DNA of 12,654 bases, taken from the NCBI GenBank assembly GCA_025454075.1, contig JALOPD010000141.1, positions 1 through 12,654 on the forward strand, in the 5' to 3' direction. Below are positions 6,063-12,654 of the stretch, one piece after another. The notes under the pieces were generated by a model. The model ran no database searches and had not been told where the DNA came from. It saw nothing but the letters and a program-made list of their open reading frames with translations. Within the stretch, counting starts at the first letter, position 1, and each line of letters begins with the position of its first letter. A program made the translations under genes and the position numbers. The DNA is from Desulfobacterales bacterium. GTDB taxonomy: Bacteria; Desulfobacterota; Desulfobacteria; Desulfobacterales; UBA2174_A.

Positions 6063-6794
6063 TCAGGGTTTGGGGATCGGCAGCTTCATGCCGGACGGCA
6101 GTTCGGTCGGGTATGCAGAGCCCCCCTCTTTGCCTTTGGGGGGCGACTTCGGCGGTCGGCCGCCTTTGGGGCGTTCTTCGCCCAGCAGCTCCATCATCCC
6201 CGCGACTTTGCTGTAGCCCTCAGGGATCTCGAACAGAGCCGCCGCGGGTTTTTCCTCCCGGATGCTGCGCAACTCAGTGACCTGCCCCGAGTCCGAACGG
6301 GTCCGGAGGGGCATGTCGAACTTCGGTGACTGCCAGACGACCGAACGTGAGGTTTTTTTGTACCCCATGACCTCGATCTCCGCCTCGATCTCTTTCTTGC
6401 TGCACGTGTATCCGCCGACCGTCTCTTCGCCCAGTACCTTCTCTTTTCGGTTCTTGACATGGCCCATCGACATGATGCCGGCGGTCATCTCCTTTTCATC
6501 CAGCTCACTTTCCGAGTAGGTCTTCTTGTCGGTATTGAGCATGAAATTCTTTTTCAGATCGCTCCGGTATATGACCACCAGCTTGGCACCGGACTGGGGC
6601 ATGGCATCATCCATCCGCATTTTGCCGCCGGATAAATAGATTTTGCTCTGCTTGACAGGTTTCCCGTCCGCCGCCAACGTCACCTGGTCCGCCGTGAAGT
6701 CGATCACCTTCTGCGCAAAACCGGTTGCGGCAAGGCTCAGCAACAGAAGCGCCAACACACCCACTGACAACTTTCTCAGACCCAAAAAGTTCAT
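6063..6794 (-). CDS. DUF4412-type secreted protein
   Basis: A 243-residue protein with a clear Sec signal peptide: Arg/Lys at 7-8, a hydrophobic core at about 11-24 and likely cleavage after Ala27 (GFA/Q). The mature part has 'KIYLSGGKMRMDD' (51-63), 'KLVVIYRSDLKKNFMLNTDKKTY' (71-93), 'GEETVGGYTC' (122-131) and 'SVVWQSPKFDMPLRT' (151-165), the block order I associate with DUF4412, a beta-rich periplasmic family of unknown function that resembles lipoprotein-carrier folds. The last about 40 residues are Pro/Gly/Lys rich and look unstructured. ATG 6794 is chosen because AGGAGG (6801-6806) lies six bases upstream and the signal peptide starts there; the open frame runs back another 36 codons without such signals. 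The ATPase gene follows after 20 bp. A plausible promoter is at 6874-6902. Confidence 0.78.
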   Translation of the reverse strand: MNFLGLRKLSVGVLALLLLSLAATGFAQKVIDFTADQVTLAADGKPVKQSKIYLSGGKMRMDDAMPQSGAKLVVIYRSDLKKNFMLNTDKKTYSESELDEKEMTAGIMSMGHVKNRKEKVLGEETVGGYTCSKKEIEAEIEVMGYKKTSRSVVWQSPKFDMPLRTRSDSGQVTELRSIREEKPAAALFEIPEGYSKVAGMMELLGEERPKGGRPPKSPPKGKEGGSAYPTELPSGMKLPIPKP

Positions 6795-6800
6795 GATTCC

Positions 6801-6806
6801 CCTCCT
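6801..6806 (-). promoter_or_regulatory. Ribosome binding site that fixes the DUF4412 start
   Basis: AGGAGG on the minus strand, six bases before ATG 6794. It places the start directly at the signal peptide and not at the upstream in-frame codon near 6902. Confidence 0.75.
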
Positions 6807-6873
6807 TGCTCGAGAGGTTATGCGCCGCCAGTCCCAAACAGGTCCGTCCTTTGCCGACGCGGTCGATGCTATC

Positions 6874-6902
6874 ATCCTATTCTCGATTCGGGTTGGTTTC
6901 AA
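6874..6902 (-). promoter_or_regulatory. Candidate sigma-70-type promoter of the DUF4412-ATPase operon
   Basis: On the minus strand TTGAAA (6897-6902) is followed by a 17-bp spacer and TAGGAT (6874-6879). The -35 matches at five positions and the -10 at four. It would give a leader of about 70 nt before ATG 6794. Confidence 0.5.
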
Positions 6903-7016
6903 GCCGATTTTTCAAACACGGCAGAGGATACCGGCCCGCTTTTTGACCTGCGGCGCGTTTTATAATAAAGTTGAAATTACGGTGCACCAGCATCCAACAA
7001 CAGGGGCTGAGGGAAC

Positions 7017-7355
7017 ATGACATTCAAACGCTGCTATACAACGGACAACAAGAAGGAAGATGAACGGCGCTCCGGCCTGAACCGACGCTGGATCAAGGCA
7101 CCCTATGACGGGGTGGAGCGCCGCAGAGGCAGTGATCGGCGCCATGAGTTCCCGCCGGAGCCGACGGCCGACATCGCAGGTTCCGAAGCCGGGCGGACGG
7201 AGTCGATCGAGAAACTGCTGCTTTCCACCACCGTACGCTTGGAGGCACTGGCGCGGCTTCTCGTGGAAAAAGGCGTCCTGAGCCACGAGGAGCTGGCCGA
7301 CATGCTCAACACCATGCAGGCCGAGTACCGGCCCCGGAAATTGAAGGGGGATTAA
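7017..7355 (+). CDS. Conserved-type hypothetical protein with two ERRxGxxRR motifs
   Basis: 112 residues, not assigned to a named family. The N-terminal half is strongly basic and contains two copies of one motif, DERRSGLNRR (15-24) and VERRRGSDRR (33-42), separated by 'WIKAPYDG'. Arginine-rich ERRxGxxRR stretches recur in deltaproteobacterial regulatory proteins, often near PilZ-type domains, but no PilZ fold is visible here. The C-terminal half (about 62-104, 'EKLLLSTTVRLEALARLLVEKGVLSHEELADMLNTM') is predicted helical, with a 'KGVLSHEEL' turn typical of small helical regulators or subunits. ATG 7017 follows GAGGGA (7009-7014 region). It is probably the first gene of a rightward unit with the short frame at 7358 and rfbD. 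A nucleic-acid or phosphate-binding role is only a guess. Confidence 0.7.
   Translation: MTFKRCYTTDNKKEDERRSGLNRRWIKAPYDGVERRRGSDRRHEFPPEPTADIAGSEAGRTESIEKLLLSTTVRLEALARLLVEKGVLSHEELADMLNTMQAEYRPRKLKGD
7343..7350 (+). promoter_or_regulatory. Ribosome binding site in front of the short frame at 7358
   Basis: GAAGGGGG, seven bases before ATG 7358. It overlaps the last codons of the 112-aa gene. No comparable site precedes rfbD itself, which suggests that translation enters through the short frame. Confidence 0.5.
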
Positions 7356-7357
7356 CC

Positions 7358-7501
7358 ATGGCCGGAAACGTCACGGCCGGCGGGGTGCTGGGCGCCTGGG
7401 TCGGGCGCTGCGCCGCTACCGAACGCCGGCTCCCCGACCGCGCGGCGTCGCAGGAAACCACCCGGCTGCCGGCGTCCATCCCATCGGGCCTCGGCGCATG
7501 A
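7358..7501 (+). CDS. Possible 47-aa reading frame translationally coupled to rfbD
   Basis: A short frame starting MAGNVTAGGVLGAWVG and ending PSIPSGLGA-type residues just before rfbD. Three features support translation: a good ribosome binding site (7343-7350), a start two bases after the stop of the 112-aa gene, and a stop TGA (7499-7501) that overlaps the rfbD ATG (7498-7500) as ATGA. rfbD has only a weak site of its own, so coupling is reasonable. Against it, the peptide is Ala/Gly/Arg rich with no recognisable domain, and in such GC-rich DNA open frames of this length arise by chance. It may be a leader peptide or a non-coding spacer. Confidence 0.4.
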   Translation: MAGNVTAGGVLGAWVGRCAATERRLPDRAASQETTRLPASIPSGLGA

Positions 7502-8394
7502 GGATCCTGATCACCGGAGGTGAAGGCCAGCTCGGCACGGAGCTGATCGCCCAGGCAACGGCCCATGGCGCCGAGGTCCTGGCCCCGACGCTCGCGCAGA
7601 TGGACCTGACGGACCCGGCCCAAGTCGACGCCTGCTGGGGCCCCTTCCAACCGGAGGTCTTGATCAACGCCGCCGCCTACACCGCGGTCGACCGGGCCGA
7701 GATCGAGCCGGAGCTTGCGTTTGCCGTCAATGCCGCCGCGCCGGCCTACCTGGCAAGGCGCTGCCGCCGCGAAGGCATCCCACTCATCCACATCTCCACC
7801 GACTACGTTTTCGACGGGCGGAAGGGCTCGCCCTATCGCGAAGAAGACCCCCTGTCGCCGCTCGGGGTCTACGGCCGCAGCAAGGCCGAGGGCGAGTCGG
7901 CCGTACGCGGTGCGCTCGACCGGCATCTCATCATTCGCACCTCCTGGCTTTACAGCGCCCACGGGGCGAACTTCGTCAAAACCGTGATGCGCCTGGCGGC
8001 CGAGCGGGACGAGCTGCGCATCGTGGACGACCAGCTCGGCTCTCCCACCAGCGCGGAGGACCTGGCCGGTGCGCTCCTGTCGATCGCCGCCCGGACAGGC
8101 GCCGGCAAGGATTCCCCCTGGGGGACCTACCACTATTGCGGCAACGGTGTGACTTCGTGGTGCGGGCTGGCGCGCCGCGTGCTCGAAACCCTCGTGGCGC
8201 AGGGGCGCATGAGCTCCTTCCGCCTCACGCCCATCACCACCGCGCAATACCCGACCCCGGCCCGCCGGCCGGCCTATTCGGCGCTGGACTGCCGCCGGAT
8301 TGAAGCCGCCTTCGGCGTCACCCGCCCCCCGTGGCAGGCCGGCGTGGAGAAGGCCGTTCTCCAACTGCTGGAGACCTTCCGCCCCTCTGCCTGA
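7498..8394 (+). CDS. rfbD: dTDP-4-dehydrorhamnose reductase
   Basis: 298 residues, the usual length for RfbD/RmlD, which reduces dTDP-4-dehydro-L-rhamnose with NAD(P)H to dTDP-L-rhamnose, the last step in making this cell-surface sugar donor. It is an extended short-chain dehydrogenase. Visible marks are the nucleotide-binding loop ITGGEGQLG (5-13), 'VLINAAAYTAVDRAE' (54-68), 'HISTDYVFDG' (98-107) with the catalytic Ser/Thr, and the YGRSK motif (125-129) giving the catalytic Tyr125 and Lys129. 'RTSWLYSAHGANFVKTVMRLA' and 'IVDDQLGSPTSAEDLA' are family-typical substrate-domain blocks. The ATG overlaps the stop of the preceding short frame. The usual partners rfbA, rfbB and rfbC are not in this window, so the pathway must be completed elsewhere. 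Confidence 0.95.
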   Translation: MRILITGGEGQLGTELIAQATAHGAEVLAPTLAQMDLTDPAQVDACWGPFQPEVLINAAAYTAVDRAEIEPELAFAVNAAAPAYLARRCRREGIPLIHISTDYVFDGRKGSPYREEDPLSPLGVYGRSKAEGESAVRGALDRHLIIRTSWLYSAHGANFVKTVMRLAAERDELRIVDDQLGSPTSAEDLAGALLSIAARTGAGKDSPWGTYHYCGNGVTSWCGLARRVLETLVAQGRMSSFRLTPITTAQYPTPARRPAYSALDCRRIEAAFGVTRPPWQAGVEKAVLQLLETFRPSA

Positions 8395-8493
8395 CATTTA
8401 GACCGTTGCCGCAGCCCTGTTTTTTCTAATGGCCTAAGCCAGATAACAGTATGTATTCACAGAGTTTTTAATCGATTTCCTGCGGCCCGGCGC

Positions 8494-8522
8494 TTGACTG
8501 GCGCCCGGTTTCTGTCTAAAAT
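8494..8522 (+). promoter_or_regulatory. Candidate sigma-70-type promoter before the sigma-54 activator gene
   Basis: TTGACT (8494-8499), a spacer of exactly 17 bp, and TAAAAT (8517-8522). Each hexamer matches consensus at five positions, the best promoter match in the window. It gives a leader of about 50 nt before ATG 8583. Confidence 0.6.
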
Positions 8523-8582
8523 GAAGCTATTCGCCGACACGGATACGGTTGGCATCTCTCGCACGGATAACGACTTTTCTTT

Positions 8583-8717
8583 ATGGAATCGATTCCCCGG
8601 AAAAACACGGCGGTCCTGGTAGTGGATGATGACGAGGGCCTGCTGCTCAGCATCAAAGCCACCCTGATCAGCGCCGGGCTCCCCGAACCGGCCCTCGTCT
8701 CCGACAGCCGCCGGGTG
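8583..8717 (+). pseudogene. N-terminal receiver fragment of the sigma-54 response regulator
   Basis: The first 45 codons read MESIPRKNTAVLVVDDDEG and continue to 'SDSRRV'. This is the first beta strand, acidic pocket (Asp14-Asp16) and first helix of a receiver domain. After about 8717 this frame stops making sense, while the next receiver block (FQLVLLDLMMP) continues in another frame from about 8719. Compared with usual receiver spacing, roughly 14 bases seem to be missing at the junction, enough to shift the frame. The upstream promoter and the intact downstream domains indicate that this was one gene spanning 8583-9969. It may be a genuine mutation or a sequence error. The ribosome binding site before ATG 8583 is poor. 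Confidence 0.7.
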
Positions 8718-8736
8718 GCTGCACCGCTTCCAGCTC

Positions 8737-9969
8737 GTGCTTCTGGACCTGATGATGCCCCTGCTCGGCGGCATGGAGGTGCTGCAGCAGATCAAGGAGG
8801 AGTGGCCGGAGACCGACTGCGTCATCGTCAGCGCCATGGACGACGTCACCACCGCCGTTCGCGCCATGAACAGCGGGGCAGGCGACTACCTCGTGAAGCC
8901 CCTCAACAGCGAAAAGCTGGTGGCGCTGGTTCACAGTCATCTCGAGCGCTACCGGCTCCGGGACGAGCTGGCCCGGCTCGGCCGCAAGAAAATTTTCGAG
9001 ACCCTGAAAAACCCGGAAGCCTTCGGCCGCATGATCGCCGAAGACGAATCGATGGCCCTCGTCTTCCACCAAGTCGAGGCCGTGGCCGGCACGGACTACA
9101 GCGTCGTCATCAACGGGGAATCCGGCACCGGCAAGGAGATGATGGCCCGCGTCATCCATCAGCTGAGCCGCCGCTGCGCCGCGCCGTTTTACGCGGTCAA
9201 CATGGCTTCCTTCAGCAAGACGCTCTTCGAGGACGAGTTCTTCGGGCACGCCAAAGGGGCCTACACCGACGCCGGGGGCGAGCGGCGCGGGTTCTTCGAG
9301 GCGGCCAACGGCGGCACCCTCTTCCTGGACGAGATCACCGAACTGGACCCTTCGCTGCAGGCCAAGCTGCTGCGCGTGATCGAAGAGCGCGAGTTCTACC
9401 GCCTGGGCAGCACGGAAGTCCGCAATGTGGACGTGCGCATCATCGCCGCCACCAACCGCGACATCGCCGACGAAATCATCAAGGGCCGCTTCCGGGCCGA
9501 CCTCTTCTACCGGATCAACACCTACAACATCAAAATCCCGCCGCTGCGCGAGCGCAAGAAGGACATCCTTCCGCTCGCGCGCTATTTCCTGAAACTGCAC
9601 GCCGGCGCCAACAAGAAGAAGATCAAGGACCTCGAACCGGACCTCTGCGAGCGGCTGCTCGACTACGCGTTCCCGGGAAACGTGCGCGAACTGGAAAACA
9701 TGATCGCCGCCGCCGTGTTGCTGGAGAAGGGCAAGCGCCTCTCGCTCGACGCGGCGCGCACGCTGCTGCCGTACGAAGGCCCCGAGCGGCGCAAACACGT
9801 CGACCTGCTCACTTTGGAGGAAGTCGAGCGGCGCCACATCGAGCGCGTGCTGGCGGCGACGGGCGGCAACCGCCCCAGGGCCGCCCGGATTCTCGGGATC
9901 AACGTGTCGACCATTTATCGGAAACTGGAGAAATTGAACCTGGCGGAGAAGACGTTCGATGCGAATTGA
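8737..9969 (+). CDS. Sigma-54-dependent response regulator, receiver truncated (NtrC/AtoC-like)
   Basis: About 410 residues in one frame. The end of a receiver domain is present: 'LLDLMMP' with the phosphoacceptor Asp codon at 8746-8748, and the conserved lysine of 'YLVKPLN' at 8896-8898. The AAA+ sigma-54 activator domain is complete: Walker A GESGTGKE (9115-9138), the sigma-54 contact loop as GAYTDA (9256-9273) where the consensus is GAFTGA, Walker B LFLDE (9319-9333), 'AATNRDI', 'PPLRERKKDILPLA' and 'FPGNVRELENM'. A Fis-type helix-turn-helix ends the protein ('GGNRPRAARILGINVSTIYRKL'). Such proteins open sigma-54 promoters when phosphorylated. The first receiver strand is in a different frame upstream, so as written the protein would start internally (GTG 8737 or nearby) and lack its acidic pocket. 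No histidine kinase is adjacent. A receiver-only gene follows. Confidence 0.85.
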   Translation: MLLDLMMPLLGGMEVLQQIKEEWPETDCVIVSAMDDVTTAVRAMNSGAGDYLVKPLNSEKLVALVHSHLERYRLRDELARLGRKKIFETLKNPEAFGRMIAEDESMALVFHQVEAVAGTDYSVVINGESGTGKEMMARVIHQLSRRCAAPFYAVNMASFSKTLFEDEFFGHAKGAYTDAGGERRGFFEAANGGTLFLDEITELDPSLQAKLLRVIEEREFYRLGSTEVRNVDVRIIAATNRDIADEIIKGRFRADLFYRINTYNIKIPPLRERKKDILPLARYFLKLHAGANKKKIKDLEPDLCERLLDYAFPGNVRELENMIAAAVLLEKGKRLSLDAARTLLPYEGPERRKHVDLLTLEEVERRHIERVLAATGGNRPRAARILGINVSTIYRKLEKLNLAEKTFDAN

Positions 9970-9972
9970 CGC

Positions 9973-9979
9973 AGGAGGG
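9973..9979 (+). promoter_or_regulatory. Ribosome binding site that fixes the start of the stand-alone receiver
   Basis: AGGAGGG, six bases before ATG 9986. An in-frame ATG at 9959 overlaps the end of the sigma-54 activator gene, but it would leave this site inside the coding region. Confidence 0.75.
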
Positions 9980-9985
9980 ACGACG

Positions 9986-10435
9986 ATGGCGGAAGGTCTG
10001 GACGTGATGGTTCTCGACGATGACCCGGGGATCAGCCAGGTGTTGAAGGAGTTGATCGAAAGCTTTTACAGCTGGGGCAGCGTCGTCGCTTTCTCCAACG
10101 CCGAAAAAGCCATGGACTGGTGCCAGAAGCGCGACGTCGGCCTGAGCATCTTCGTCGTGGATGTCTTCTTGAAGGGCATGAGCGGCTTTTTCTTCCTGGA
10201 TTCGATCGAGCCGAAATTCCCGTCGGCCCACGAGGACGCTATCATCATCAGCGGCAAGGCCAGCGAGGATGTGGTGGATATGTGCCTGGCTTCCAACGTG
10301 ACCTACCTTCTTGAAAAACCGGTCAAGCCCTACGCGCTGCAGCTCGCGGTGCGGGCCATCACGGCCAAATATCTCAACTTCGCCAAGAAGCTGCTGCGCG
10401 ACCCGTCCCTCGCCAAGAGCATCTCAAGATTATAG
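9986..10435 (+). CDS. Single-domain response regulator (receiver only)
   Basis: 149 residues starting MAEGLDVMVLDDDPG. It is a CheY-like receiver: acidic triad Asp11-Asp13, phosphoacceptor Asp59 in 'IFVVDVFLKGMSG', Ser89 in 'IIISGKAS' at the Thr/Ser switch position, and Lys111 in 'LLEKPVKPY'. About 25 extra residues follow the domain ('AKYLNFAKKLLRDPSLAKSI') with no output domain. The gene begins 16 bp after the sigma-54 activator stop, so they are surely co-transcribed. It could be a phosphate sink, a relay protein or a partner of the activator. All phosphorylation residues are intact, in contrast to the damaged receiver upstream. Which kinase it serves is unknown. Confidence 0.88.
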   Translation: MAEGLDVMVLDDDPGISQVLKELIESFYSWGSVVAFSNAEKAMDWCQKRDVGLSIFVVDVFLKGMSGFFFLDSIEPKFPSAHEDAIIISGKASEDVVDMCLASNVTYLLEKPVKPYALQLAVRAITAKYLNFAKKLLRDPSLAKSISRL

Positions 10436-10730
10436 CAGGCCGCAGCCGACCGCTCGAAGCGATCGCAGAAAACCTGTTTTGAATCTTGGCCATTTGGCAA
10501 GCGTCGTTTTCCGGGCCGTAACTTCAGCGATAAAATTTCCAGTTGTAGTACTTTTCCAGAAGCCGAATCCTTCCACACGCCCGCATGCAGACTTGTTCAT
10601 TTTATATAAACCGCACGAGTCATTCTTTCAGGTTTGGATAATCGCCGGATGGCATCCTTTAAGCTTTTTTCACCTATCGTCATTCAACCTAAAAAACCCA
10701 CATCTGTCAATCCGAGTAAAAAACCACAAC
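10436..10730. other. AT-richer intergenic stretch, no gene seen
   Basis: About 295 bp between the receiver gene and the transposase remnant. Base composition is visibly more AT-rich than the neighbouring genes, especially after about 10500. A small stem GGAT-GGC-ATCC followed within a few bases by a T-run lies near 10648-10670, but it is too weak to call a terminator. No open frame resembles a protein. Confidence 0.5.
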
Positions 10731-11300
10731 TTATCCGTAAATAAATACAACCCTGCGAAAGACTATAGGCGCGCAGGCTAATTCCAGAAGCGCTTCGTGA
10801 CTAGATGCTTTCTTTTCAAAGCGCACAAGTAGTTTCCGATATCGGCTTAACCAAGACAAGGTTCGTTCTACAGCCCAGCGGCGGGGCTTGTACCTTGGGT
10901 TACGTCTTCGCTTGCACTTCTTCGTCTCTCCGGCGGACATGAGGGATGTAGTGGCGACTCTCAATGGCCTGTTGAGCCGGCTCACCCGCATAGCCTTTGT
11001 CTGCACATAGATGCTGTTTGCGAGCTTTCCCGGCTGCGGGCCGCTTCAACACCATCTGATCCAGGGTCGGTTCCAGCAGCTTCACATCATGCCTTTGAGC
11101 GCCGCTCACGACCAGCGACAGCGGGATTCCACGCCCGTCGACGAGAAGGCTTCGCTTGGTCCCATCATTTTCCCCGGTCCGTTGGGTTCGGCCCAACGGC
11201 TTCCGGTGCCATCGGGGCCTTTACCATGCCCCCGTCGATGCTTTGCTTCGTGCGCCTTATCAGCTTGCGCGGCCGCGCGCTTCTCGGCTTTCTGAACGGC
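10731..11300 (-). pseudogene. IS5-family transposase remnant (DDE type), frameshifted and truncated
   Basis: A decayed transposase spread over three frames. The first block, around 11180-11265, reads 'QSIDGGMVKAPMAPEAVGP' and on to 'NPTDRGK', with the first catalytic Asp. A frame change near 11170-11175 (A-run) leads to 'GTKRSLLVDGRGIPLSLVV' and 'LCADKGYAG' with the second Asp. A second frame change near 10903-10906 leads to 'NPRYKPRRWAVERTLSWL' with the catalytic Glu, then 'LLELACAPIVFRRV' and a stop at 10731. The order and spacing are those of IS5-group (IS427-like) transposases. Roughly the first 100 residues are missing, and I could not find terminal inverted repeats, so the element is dead and its outer limits are uncertain. 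Confidence 0.85.
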
Positions 11301-11357
11301 CGGCATAGTTCAGCCGTGGAAAAATCCAAAACGCCCGCGCGCCGATGATCATCGTTT

Positions 11358-12654
11358 TCAATTGGCGCCCCCTTTCAATTCTTTTTTGCCCAGATCGAAC
11401 GTTAGCGTTTCCCCCGGCTTAAGTTGATAAACCTTATCTTGGAATGAGACCTTCGTCGCCTCCAGCTCACACTGGCTCGCGGAAATGGTCATGGCTGACG
11501 GTGTCGCGGAGATGTCAAGCCAGTTGCCCCGATATTTGATCCTCATGGAGAGTCTTGGCAGCCCCTGAGGAATGCTGGGGTTCAAAAAAAGAATGTCGTT
11601 ATGAAACTCGAGCCCCGTGTAGCAGCGCTGCAGAATATCCACGGTTCCGGCCATGGCGCCAAGATGAATGCCTTCATGGGTCGTTCCCCCCTGGATATCT
11701 GAAACATCGCTCTCCAGTCCCATGTGGAAAAGCTCCAGCGAGCGCGGTCGATTGGAGCGGACGATGACCCAGGAGTGCACGATATTGCTCAGGGTTGAGC
11801 CGTGGGAGCTTCGCTTCAGATAATACTCGACGTTCCGCGGGATACTCTCGGGGTCGAAGTCGTATCCCATCCGGGTGAAGAGTTCCTGAATCTTCCCTGC
11901 CGAAAACAGGTAGAAGAGCATAAGCACGTCGGCCTGTTTCGATAGCTTGTAGCGGTTGGTGGTATCCCCTTCCGCCTCTAATATCCGGTCCAACCGTTGG
12001 ATATCGCCGTATTTTTTCCGGTACGCTTCCCAGTCGAACTCCAGCAGTTGATCGTAGCCTTCGAACTGGCTGATGATCTGATCGCCGTGGAATACGACTC
12101 GCATCTTGCGGGTGATGTCCTGCCAGCGGCGGAGTTCCGCCTGTTCCAGGCCAAGGGTTTTAAAGAGGTCCTCTCTTCGGGTAGGGGCAAGCGCATCGAT
12201 GGCTTTCAGTGCGGTCTGCAGCACATAGACGGTCATCACATTCGTGTAGGCGTTGTTGTTCAGCCCGGGGATTTCCGAATCCGGGTACCCGTGGTGATAT
12301 TCGTCGGGGCCCATGACCCCCAGGATTTCATAACGGTCGAGTTCCTGGTTGAAGGTCGTGATGCTGGCCAGGAAACGGGCGATTTCCAGAATCATCTCCG
12401 CACCGTAAGTGGCTAAAAACTCCCGGTCCCCGGTGGCCTTGTAATACTGCCAGACGTTGTAGGCGATAGCGTGATTCACATGGCGCTGCAAATGGGTGTC
12501 ATCCGGCAGCCACCGGCCCGATTTCGGGTTCAAATGGAGCTGCTGGGTCTCCTCGCGCCCGTTGCTGCCGCTCTGCCAGGGGTAGAGGGCGCCGCTGAAC
12601 CCTTCTGCTTGCGCCGCGAGCCGGGCTCGGTTCAGCCGGCGGTAGCGGTAGAGC
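11358..12654 (-). CDS. GH65 family glycoside phosphorylase/hydrolase (5' end outside window)
   Basis: The C-terminal 431 residues of a glycoside hydrolase family 65 protein; the frame is open to the window edge (last full codon 12651-12653), so the N-terminal sandwich domain is missing here. GH65 enzymes mostly phosphorolyse alpha-glucosides such as maltose, trehalose or kojibiose. Family blocks in order: 'ALYPWQSGSNGREETQQLHL', 'HLQRHVNHAIAYNVWQYY', 'GVMGPDEYHHGYP' with the proposed general-acid Glu (codon 12300-12302), 'NNNAYTNVMT', 'KLSKQADVLMLFYL' and 'SSHGSTLSNIVHSWV', the phosphate-site region in phosphorylases. A short C-terminal beta domain ends 'ELKGGAN'. The substrate cannot be decided from this part. 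The decayed IS lies just downstream and has not cut into the gene. Confidence 0.92.
   Translation of the reverse strand, partial: LYRYRRLNRARLAAQAEGFSGALYPWQSGSNGREETQQLHLNPKSGRWLPDDTHLQRHVNHAIAYNVWQYYKATGDREFLATYGAEMILEIARFLASITTFNQELDRYEILGVMGPDEYHHGYPDSEIPGLNNNAYTNVMTVYVLQTALKAIDALAPTRREDLFKTLGLEQAELRRWQDITRKMRVVFHGDQIISQFEGYDQLLEFDWEAYRKKYGDIQRLDRILEAEGDTTNRYKLSKQADVLMLFYLFSAGKIQELFTRMGYDFDPESIPRNVEYYLKRSSHGSTLSNIVHSWVIVRSNRPRSLELFHMGLESDVSDIQGGTTHEGIHLGAMAGTVDILQRCYTGLEFHNDILFLNPSIPQGLPRLSMRIKYRGNWLDISATPSAMTISASQCELEATKVSFQDKVYQLKPGETLTFDLGKKELKGGAN

Noticed and set aside
6943..6966. TTGACC and TATAAT as a promoter for the 112-aa gene
   Set aside because: The TATAAT is perfect, but the spacer is only 12 bp, too short for a standard sigma-70 promoter, and no good -35 lies at 16-18 bp.
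8718..10007. Continuation of the frame that starts at 8583, open for another 430 codons
   Set aside because: After about residue 45 the translation is Arg/Pro/Gly-rich nonsense, and the sigma-54 AAA+ motifs are in the other frame. It stays open only because the DNA is GC-rich.
10311..10781. A plus-strand frame running from the receiver gene into the AT-rich gap
   Set aside because: It starts inside the receiver in the wrong frame and shows no protein-like pattern.
1..12654. CRISPR array, prophage or toxin-antitoxin module
   Set aside because: I saw no regularly spaced direct repeats, phage structural genes or recognisable toxin/antitoxin pairs.

Overview
The window is GC-rich chromosomal DNA from what looks like a deltaproteobacterium (Desulfobacterota, sulfate-reducer type). 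I infer this from the company of families: a PxxKW cysteine-rich small protein, a DUF4412 secreted protein, two ExeA-like AAA ATPases, a sigma-54 response regulator and a small protein with ERRxGxxRR motifs. No 16S or species marker is present, so the lineage call is inference.

Layout, left to right. 45-1013 (+) is a REP-associated Y1 (HUH) transposase with a DnaA-like C-terminal helix-turn-helix. 1152-1227 (+) is tRNA-Arg(CCT), almost touching a convergent 69-aa PxxKW cysteine protein (1234-1443, -). That small gene lies just downstream of an ExeA-like ATPase with a membrane helix and a SPOR domain (1486-2838, -). A 362-bp divergent intergenic region with clustered GGTG/CACC repeats separates these from a nitroreductase and a THUMP-type rRNA methyltransferase (3201-4913, +). 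Between the methyltransferase and the next, convergent, operon are two palindromic structures (4910-5001 and 5013-5065). That operon (5071-6794, -) encodes a DUF4412 periplasmic protein followed by a second ExeA-like ATPase, whose C-terminal membrane helix appears frameshifted.

7017-8394 (+) holds a 112-aa protein with two ERRxGxxRR motifs, a possible 47-aa coupled reading frame and rfbD (dTDP-4-dehydrorhamnose reductase). A good sigma-70-type promoter precedes a sigma-54 activator gene (8583-9969) whose receiver domain is broken by an out-of-frame deletion. A stand-alone receiver protein follows immediately (9986-10435). After an AT-richer stretch with no recognisable gene there is a decayed IS5-family transposase (about 10731-11300, -). 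The right edge is the C-terminal 431 residues of a GH65 glycoside phosphorylase (11358 to beyond the window, -).

The two ExeA-like ATPases share their ATPase module but differ in the C-terminal part. They suggest envelope or cell-wall associated ATPases, but no secretion or pilus partner is visible here. I found no CRISPR array and no convincing complete novel system. The most useful irregularities are the broken sigma-54 regulator, the frameshifted ExeA tail, the long inverted repeat between convergent genes, and the short frame coupled to rfbD.
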